NCBI GenBank assembly: GCA_964602595.1
Contig: CAZRRO010000010.1
Coordinates: 147,114 to 211,113, forward strand
Length of the DNA: 64,000 nucleotides
Direction of reading: 5' to 3'
Source: CAIWAH01 sp964602595
GTDB taxonomy: Bacteria; Verrucomicrobiota; Verrucomicrobiia; Limisphaerales; UBA9464
This document shows, piece after piece, positions 57,940-64,000 of the stretch. The translations under genes and the position numbers were made by a program. The first letter of the stretch is position 1, and the number at the start of each line of letters is the position of its first letter. The notes under the pieces are model-generated. The model was not told the DNA's origin. It saw only the letters and a list, made by a program, of their open reading frames with translations, and ran no database searches.

Positions 57940-60117
57940 CTATTCTGCCGGCTTCGGCTCCGGGGGCTTAAGCCCGTAGCGTTTCATCATGGCGGGATCC
58001 ATCCGGAAGGTCGCGGGCGGCGCCGCGTTGGTGGCTGGGCCGTTCGTGCCGGCCGCATTGGTGCCCTGCGGGGGTATCAATCCGTAGCGCCGCGCCAGCA
58101 GAGGGTCTAACCGGAAAACCGGTTGGTTGTCGGCGACGGGCTTGGCGGGCCGGAAGCGCACCGCGATTTGGCCCAGCGCGAGGTGGCCTTCGCGGGCAAT
58201 CACCGCCTCGACCACGGCTTCGGCCGTCGCGTTGGTGGCGACTCCGATTTGCGCCGCGAGTTCCTCCGTAAGCCGACCCAACCGCAGTTCGCGGGCGACT
58301 TCATCGATCGCCCCGGCGCGTTGCTGAAGGTAGAACTCCGCCTGATTGGCCTGCGCTCGCAGTAGCGCCAATTGAGAGAAGACCGCGGCTCCAAGCCCGA
58401 GCACCAAGGTCAGCGCCAGGCCGACGCCCAAAAGTTGGCGAGCCAAGGTTTCGCCCGGAACCACCAGCCGGCGGAAGTTGCGTCCACCCAGGATCAGGAA
58501 GGCGAGGGCGACCAGTCCGCCCACACCGGCGAGAGAGGCGACGGCGAGCTGTTCCAAGGCGTCGGTGGAGGGCGCCCAGGCGGGTGCGTTGACGTTGGCG
58601 GGCCACTGCTCGACATGACGCTCCATGACCGAGTTGAGCCAGGCCCCGCCGGCAAGGCCGAGGACGGCAATCAGGCAAGTGAGGCCGCCGCCGATGAAGA
58701 CCGCGGTGGCGGTCGCCATCATGGTATTCCGCGCCACGGACGACGCGTAGAGGCTGAGGGCCAGCAAGAGCACGAAAACGGTGCCGTAGGCGACGGCGGC
58801 GATGCCGGGAAGTTCGCCGAACGTGGCCTGGAGTTTCGCGGCATCGAAGCTCAGCCAGATCAGGCTGGCGGGGAGCAGCGCACCCAACGTGATCGCCAGC
58901 GTGGCCGCGACCCCCGCCTTGACGACCCATTGGCGGGTCAGGGGAATGGGCTGGCTCAGTTGGGTCTCCAGCGTGCCGAGTTCCCGCTCTTCGGCCACCG
59001 CGGCCGTCCCGGCGATGATGAAACCGAGCGAACCCAGAATGCCGGCGAAGCCGCTCAGGTTGCCCACTTCGTTGAGGATCCTTGCGGTTTCGCTGTCCGG
59101 TGCCGACCAGCGGATACCCAGGCCCAAAGCCCAGAGCCCCACAGTTAGCCCGGCGACGAGCCAAGGGACGACGTGGAGGCGGAGTTCCTTGCGCACCAGT
59201 TGCGCCAGCGCGCTGCGGGCCGGCAAGACGGCCGCGAACAAGCGGTCCACCGGCCGGCTGAGGGGATGCATTGCGGTCGCGGACCGGCCGCCGGCGCCGC
59301 CGTCGCGGAGCTGCAAGATGGCAAAGGTCCGCCACCCCCAGAGCAGCGTGGTAAGCAGGTAGGTGAGGGTGCCTAATCCTACGAGCCATGAAGACAAATA
59401 CAGCGGCAATGGCTCGTCTGGATTGAGCCGATATTCGTTGAAGGTGATGAATGTTGTTACAATCGCAAACAATCCGCCGGGCACCGTAACGGCGAAGACG
59501 ATGCCGGCTAGCGTGCTACGGCTAAGCAGGCTGAACAGCGGCCCGGAACAGAGCGCGAAGACGCCGACAATGGAGACTTCCAGAAAATCCTGAAAATCGA
59601 AACGAAAGCCATCAGTCACCACGAGGGTGAGTAGCAGGTTGAGGCCGGCCAACAGGATCAGCGTGGCGGCAACCCCCATCTTTTCGAGGTAGATCCGGCT
59701 GCGCGACAGAGGCTGCGTGAGTAGGTTGCCCAGGGTGCGTTGGTCAAATTCCGAGCCGAACGTGCTGGCCCCGATCAACAGGCAGCCGAGGCCGTAGCTG
59801 CCCACCGCCCACGGAACGGAATCGCCGTCGGCATACCAGCCGAACATTCCCGGAAGGAGGAGGGCGAGCATGGCGCCCGGCAGTTGCTGGCGCAGTTCCT
59901 TGGCGGGACGCAGCCAACGGCCGCTCACACGGACAACACTCAGGCCCACGACCAACGCCGCGAACATGCCGAGCAGGATCATCCGCAAGCCGAACGCAAG
60001 GAACTCGGTGTAGTTGTCGTTGAACCAGTTGATGCCGAGCGCGACCAATGGCGGCACCGGCAGGAGCAGCCAGGCCGGGTGGAAGTGATTCCGGGGAAGG
60101 GTGGCGGAGAAGTTCAT
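57940..60117 (-). CDS. ABC-2-type transporter permease (two fused membrane halves)
   Basis: A 725-residue permease with two sets of about six helices (about 20-275 and 315-560), each half containing ABC-2 permease motifs (FGSEFDQRTLGNLLTQPLSR; AVAEERELGTLETQLSQPIP). A further helix (about 565-590) precedes a cytoplasmic or periplasmic tail of 135 residues. The tail ends in two copies of a short motif, LDPLLARRYGLIPP (670-683) and MDPAMMKRYGLKPP (706-719), joined by an Asn/Thr/Ala/Pro linker; a third copy is in the alpha-2-macroglobulin. It starts 10 bases after the ATPase gene; AAAGG lies 7 bases before the ATG. Transport substrate unknown. Confidence 0.88.
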   Translation of the reverse strand: MNFSATLPRNHFHPAWLLLPVPPLVALGINWFNDNYTEFLAFGLRMILLGMFAALVVGLSVVRVSGRWLRPAKELRQQLPGAMLALLLPGMFGWYADGDSVPWAVGSYGLGCLLIGASTFGSEFDQRTLGNLLTQPLSRSRIYLEKMGVAATLILLAGLNLLLTLVVTDGFRFDFQDFLEVSIVGVFALCSGPLFSLLSRSTLAGIVFAVTVPGGLFAIVTTFITFNEYRLNPDEPLPLYLSSWLVGLGTLTYLLTTLLWGWRTFAILQLRDGGAGGRSATAMHPLSRPVDRLFAAVLPARSALAQLVRKELRLHVVPWLVAGLTVGLWALGLGIRWSAPDSETARILNEVGNLSGFAGILGSLGFIIAGTAAVAEERELGTLETQLSQPIPLTRQWVVKAGVAATLAITLGALLPASLIWLSFDAAKLQATFGELPGIAAVAYGTVFVLLLALSLYASSVARNTMMATATAVFIGGGLTCLIAVLGLAGGAWLNSVMERHVEQWPANVNAPAWAPSTDALEQLAVASLAGVGGLVALAFLILGGRNFRRLVVPGETLARQLLGVGLALTLVLGLGAAVFSQLALLRAQANQAEFYLQQRAGAIDEVARELRLGRLTEELAAQIGVATNATAEAVVEAVIAREGHLALGQIAVRFRPAKPVADNQPVFRLDPLLARRYGLIPPQGTNAAGTNGPATNAAPPATFRMDPAMMKRYGLKPPEPKPAE

Positions 60118-60127
60118 GGCTGGCCTT

Positions 60128-61015
60128 TCAGCGGACCGTTTGCAGGAAGATTTCCTCCAGCGTGAGTGCCTCTGCGGTGACGCTCAGCGGTTGGCGGCCA
60201 CGGAGGCGTTCCAGCAGTTGGTCGCCGTTGCCGTTGACGATGAGTTCCAGCGTCCGGCCCCGGCGACGGGCGGATTTGGCGTCGGCAAAGTCGCTTTCCG
60301 GAGGTGGCTCCCCGGCAAATTCCGCGCTCAGTCGGCGGAATTGGGAACGGGCTTCATCCGCATTCGCCGTCAGGACGGACTTGCCCTGGTCCACAATGGT
60401 GAAGCGGTCGATCAGGCCCTCGAATTCGGTGATAAGATGGGTCGAGACGAAGACCGTTCGTTTGCCCGGTGCGGCGTCCTGATAGGCCCCGATCACGGTT
60501 TGGATGAACTCGCGCCGGACCAGCGGGTCCAGGCCGGAAGTCGGTTCGTCGAGCACCAGCAGCTCCGGTTCGGCGGCGATGGCCCCGATGAGCGCGAGCT
60601 GGGTGCGTTGGCCCTTGCTCAGGCCCGTCGTCGGGGCCTTGGGGTCGAGTTGGAACTGCCCCAACAACGTCGCCTCGAGGTCGCGGTTCCACCGCTGGCG
60701 GAAGCTCGCTTGGTAATCCAACGCCTCACGCACGCTCATCCACGGGTAAAACGCGACGAAGTCGGGCACGTAGGCGAGGCGCGACTTGACCTCGGCCTCG
60801 TGTCGGCGCGGGTCGAGGCCGAAGACGCGGACGGTGCCGAGCTGCGGCCGGAGCAGGTTCAGCAGGCACTTGATGGTGGTCGTCTTGCCGGCACCGTTGC
60901 GGCCGAAGAAGCCGTAACATTGGCCGGGGTCGACGGTCAGCGAGAGCCCATGCAGGGCTTCGGTGCGGCCGTAGCGGAGGACCAGGTCCTGGATCTCAAG
61001 GGCGGGAGTGCTCAT
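60128..61015 (-). CDS. ABC transporter ATP-binding protein (YtrB-like)
   Basis: A 295-residue ATPase. Walker A GRNGAGKTT (38-46; K44), signature LSKGQ (132-136), Walker B LLVLDEPTSGLD (152-163) and H-loop STHLI are intact. The Q-loop position reads YVPDF, with no Gln, similar to other YtrB-type ATPases. Together with the permease it forms an exporter of the GntR/YtrA-regulated class, commonly induced by cell-wall-active compounds. The start is 16 bases after the small membrane gene. Confidence 0.93.
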   Translation of the reverse strand: MSTPALEIQDLVLRYGRTEALHGLSLTVDPGQCYGFFGRNGAGKTTTIKCLLNLLRPQLGTVRVFGLDPRRHEAEVKSRLAYVPDFVAFYPWMSVREALDYQASFRQRWNRDLEATLLGQFQLDPKAPTTGLSKGQRTQLALIGAIAAEPELLVLDEPTSGLDPLVRREFIQTVIGAYQDAAPGKRTVFVSTHLITEFEGLIDRFTIVDQGKSVLTANADEARSQFRRLSAEFAGEPPPESDFADAKSARRRGRTLELIVNGNGDQLLERLRGRQPLSVTAEALTLEEIFLQTVR

Positions 61016-61031
61016 GCGAGGGGCGGGAGAA

Positions 61032-61235
61032 TCAGTTCTTGGCGTTGGACCGGCACGCGGATTTGACGAAGGCGAAGACCGACCCGGCCAGGAGCACGCC
61101 GCCTAAGCCGAGCGGCAGCAGGACGGCGCCCAAGGCGATCCCCCGCGCCTGCCACCATGCGACGGCGGGCATGATGAAGCCGAGGCCAACCAGCAGGGCG
61201 ACGAGACCAACGAGGGCGAGCAAGATTCGTTTCAT
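61032..61235 (-). CDS. Small two-helix membrane protein of the ABC operon
   Basis: A 67-residue protein, MKRILLALVGLVALLVGLGF at the start, with two membrane helices (about 3-25 and 31-53) and a basic C-terminus (SACRSNAKN). It lies between the GntR regulator (40 bases upstream) and the ATPase (16 bases downstream), so it belongs to the same operon. Small membrane proteins in YtrA-type operons often accompany the permease; the exact role is unknown. The frame is open to 61334 but that part overlaps gntR and lacks protein character. Confidence 0.7.
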   Translation of the reverse strand: MKRILLALVGLVALLVGLGFIMPAVAWWQARGIALGAVLLPLGLGGVLLAGSVFAFVKSACRSNAKN

Positions 61236-61275
61236 GGGTGAGGTGTGGTTAGAGAATCGAAGAGTTGAGATGCAC

Positions 61276-61689
61276 CTAGGCGCGGGAATGGTGGTTGGCG
61301 TCCTGGCGGTCACGGAGCGCAGCCAGCCGTTCAACCAAAAGCGACCTCAGTTCCTCGTCGGAGATCTGCAAGTGATGGGCCTGGACGATGACCGCATCCA
61401 ATTCCGCGGCGAGGCGCTCGGAGCGGACCGTCTTCCGCAGGGGCGAAGCGCCGTTGGCCTTCAGGAAGCAGCCGGCGCCCTGGCGGGTCTCGATGACCCC
61501 TTCGGCTTCCAGTTCGGTGTAAGCCCGGGCCGCGGTGTTGCGGTTGATCCGGAGCTCCTCCGCAAGCGCCCGCACGGACGGCAGGGAATCGCCGGGACGC
61601 AGGTTGCCGCTGGCGGCGGCGTCCTTCACCTGCTGGACGATCTGCAGGTAAACCGGGACGCCGGACTTGAAGTTGACGTGGGCAATCAT
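61276..61689 (-). CDS. GntR-family transcriptional regulator (YtrA subfamily)
   Basis: A 137-residue regulator: N-terminal winged helix-turn-helix (about 8-75; GVPVYLQIVQQVKDAAASGN, SLPSVRALAEELRINRNTAA, AYTELEAEGVIETRQGAGCF) and the short C-terminal helical tail typical of YtrA proteins, too small for a ligand-binding FadR or HutC domain. First gene of a four-gene operon with the small membrane protein, ATPase and permease. A perfect palindrome, AGTGTC-ACAG-GACACT, lies 18 bases upstream of the start, suggesting autorepression. Confidence 0.92.
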   Translation of the reverse strand: MIAHVNFKSGVPVYLQIVQQVKDAAASGNLRPGDSLPSVRALAEELRINRNTAARAYTELEAEGVIETRQGAGCFLKANGASPLRKTVRSERLAAELDAVIVQAHHLQISDEELRSLLVERLAALRDRQDANHHSRA

Positions 61690-61704
61690 CGGGTGACGGT
61701 TGAA

Positions 61705-61733
61705 TAAGTGTCACAGGACACTATGACAGTCAA
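61705..61733 (-). promoter_or_regulatory. Promoter and operator of the gntR-ABC operon
   Basis: On the minus strand TTGACT (61733-61728) is a good -35 box; a weak ACTTAT -10 follows 18 bases later. The palindrome AGTGTC-ACAG-GACACT (61707-61722) lies in the spacer, where a bound GntR dimer would block RNA polymerase. Confidence 0.5.
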
Positions 61734-61739
61734 GGGTTG

Positions 61740-62150
61740 ATTAATCAGGCCGGTAGCGTGGGAACATTCAGGGTGGATCCATCGCCGAGCGCCCCACGGG
61801 CCTGCCTCGACAAATCCGACAGACGCAAGGGATGCGGCGTTGGTTGGTTTCGGCCTCGAAGTGAACGGGAGAGACGTTGACGCGGCCGGTTGCTAGGCCG
61901 TGACGAACACAAACCCGGGCACTGCTCAGTCCCGGTTGCGGAGCATCGGACGATTTTTGGAGTGCGCCGACGCTGAACCCCACTTTCGCGCACCCGGGCC
62001 TTGAAACCCGAGGGGCTCTAACCTCGGGCTCTCGGTCGAGGCAAAGTTCTGACGGGTGGCCGTCCCTAAATCGGCCAATGGCAGACGCACGTCACCGGGG
62101 CGAGGTTGTTTCGCGTCTTGCTGGATTGCGAAACACGGAGGGCGGAAGAC
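61740..62150. other. Long non-coding gap upstream of the gntR operon
   Basis: About 410 bases without a convincing gene. CCCGAGG (62007-62013) and CCTCGGG (62022-62028) form a 7-bp hairpin. Minus-strand frames of 71-83 residues are open here but are Arg/Pro-rich and look like decayed or dispersed repeat sequence. No tRNA or known RNA was recognised. Confidence 0.4.
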
Positions 62151-62182
62151 AAAAAAGCCGCCCGGATTGCTCCGGGCGGCTT
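62151..62182 (-). terminator. Rho-independent terminator of ppdK
   Basis: On the minus strand: AAGCCGCCCGG, loop AGCAAT, CCGGGCGGCTT, then TTTT. A perfect 11-bp stem and a T-run 44 bases after the ppdK stop. Confidence 0.92.
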
Positions 62183-62225
62183 GGTGATTCGGGTCCGCCT
62201 CGTTACCGCGGCGGCTACCTAAGGC

Positions 62226-64000
<1,775 letters not shown>

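Overview
The window reads as a chromosomal segment of a high-GC member of the PVC superphylum, most likely Verrucomicrobiota. The evidence is the set of lineage-typical families: a PVC-type membrane-bound dehydrogenase with its C-terminal cytochrome c module (3421-6552), a DUF1800-DUF1501 pair (45844-48675), an ECF sigma factor next to a Ser/Thr kinase with WD40 repeats (6777-10441), a PEP-CTERM protein (20493-21191), a DUF6807 protein, a tricorn-like protease and a 3328-residue secreted protein. Good Shine-Dalgarno sequences are rare; infC is a clear exception. No tRNA, rRNA, CRISPR array or prophage was seen.

Layout. 1-3.3 kb: a zinc-ribbon hypothetical overlapping an AsmA-like membrane protein, then (minus) a coiled-coil membrane protein overlapping an Ig-like membrane protein. 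3.4-6.6 kb (minus): the PVC dehydrogenase. 6.8-21.2 kb (plus): sigma factor, kinase, giant adhesin-like protein and a P-domain PEP-CTERM protein, apparently a regulatory and surface-protein locus. 21.2-34.6 kb (minus): a decayed alpha-2-macroglobulin 3' end, an RCC1-repeat gene split by an IS5-family element, a full alpha-2-macroglobulin, a sugar-phosphate-isomerase-like TIM barrel, a small conserved protein, an M29 aminopeptidase and a TPR protein. 34.7-36.7 kb: infC with a terminator, then DUF6807. 36.8-39.0 kb (minus): PfkB kinase, hypothetical, glycosyltransferase. 39.2-45.8 kb (plus): tricorn protease, a SulP transporter with beta-carbonic anhydrase (bicarbonate handling), and prephenate dehydrogenase. 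45.8-48.7 kb (minus): DUF1800 and DUF1501. 48.8-55.6 kb (plus): sensor kinase, OmpR-type regulator, secreted ankyrin protein. 55.7-57.9 kb: rsmD, SanA-like protein, methyltransferase. 57.9-61.7 kb (minus): a GntR/YtrA-type ABC exporter operon with a palindromic operator. 62.2-64.0 kb (minus): the C-terminal two-thirds of pyruvate phosphate dikinase, cut by the window edge.

Most informative observations. (1) A 926-bp IS with perfect 17-bp inverted repeats and a TTA target duplication sits in an RCC1-like gene; removing it restores a continuous 924-codon frame. (2) The 3' end of the alpha-2-macroglobulin gene exists again as a decayed in-frame copy on the other side of that gene. (3) Matching direct repeats with an 11-bp period lie upstream of both the histidine kinase and the ankyrin gene, suggesting one regulon. 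(4) A short DPxxxxRYGLxPP-like motif occurs three times in two otherwise unrelated envelope proteins. (5) The HK-RR junction is a roughly 100-bp palindromic repeat that encodes the kinase C-terminus. No complete new defence or metabolic system could be demonstrated.
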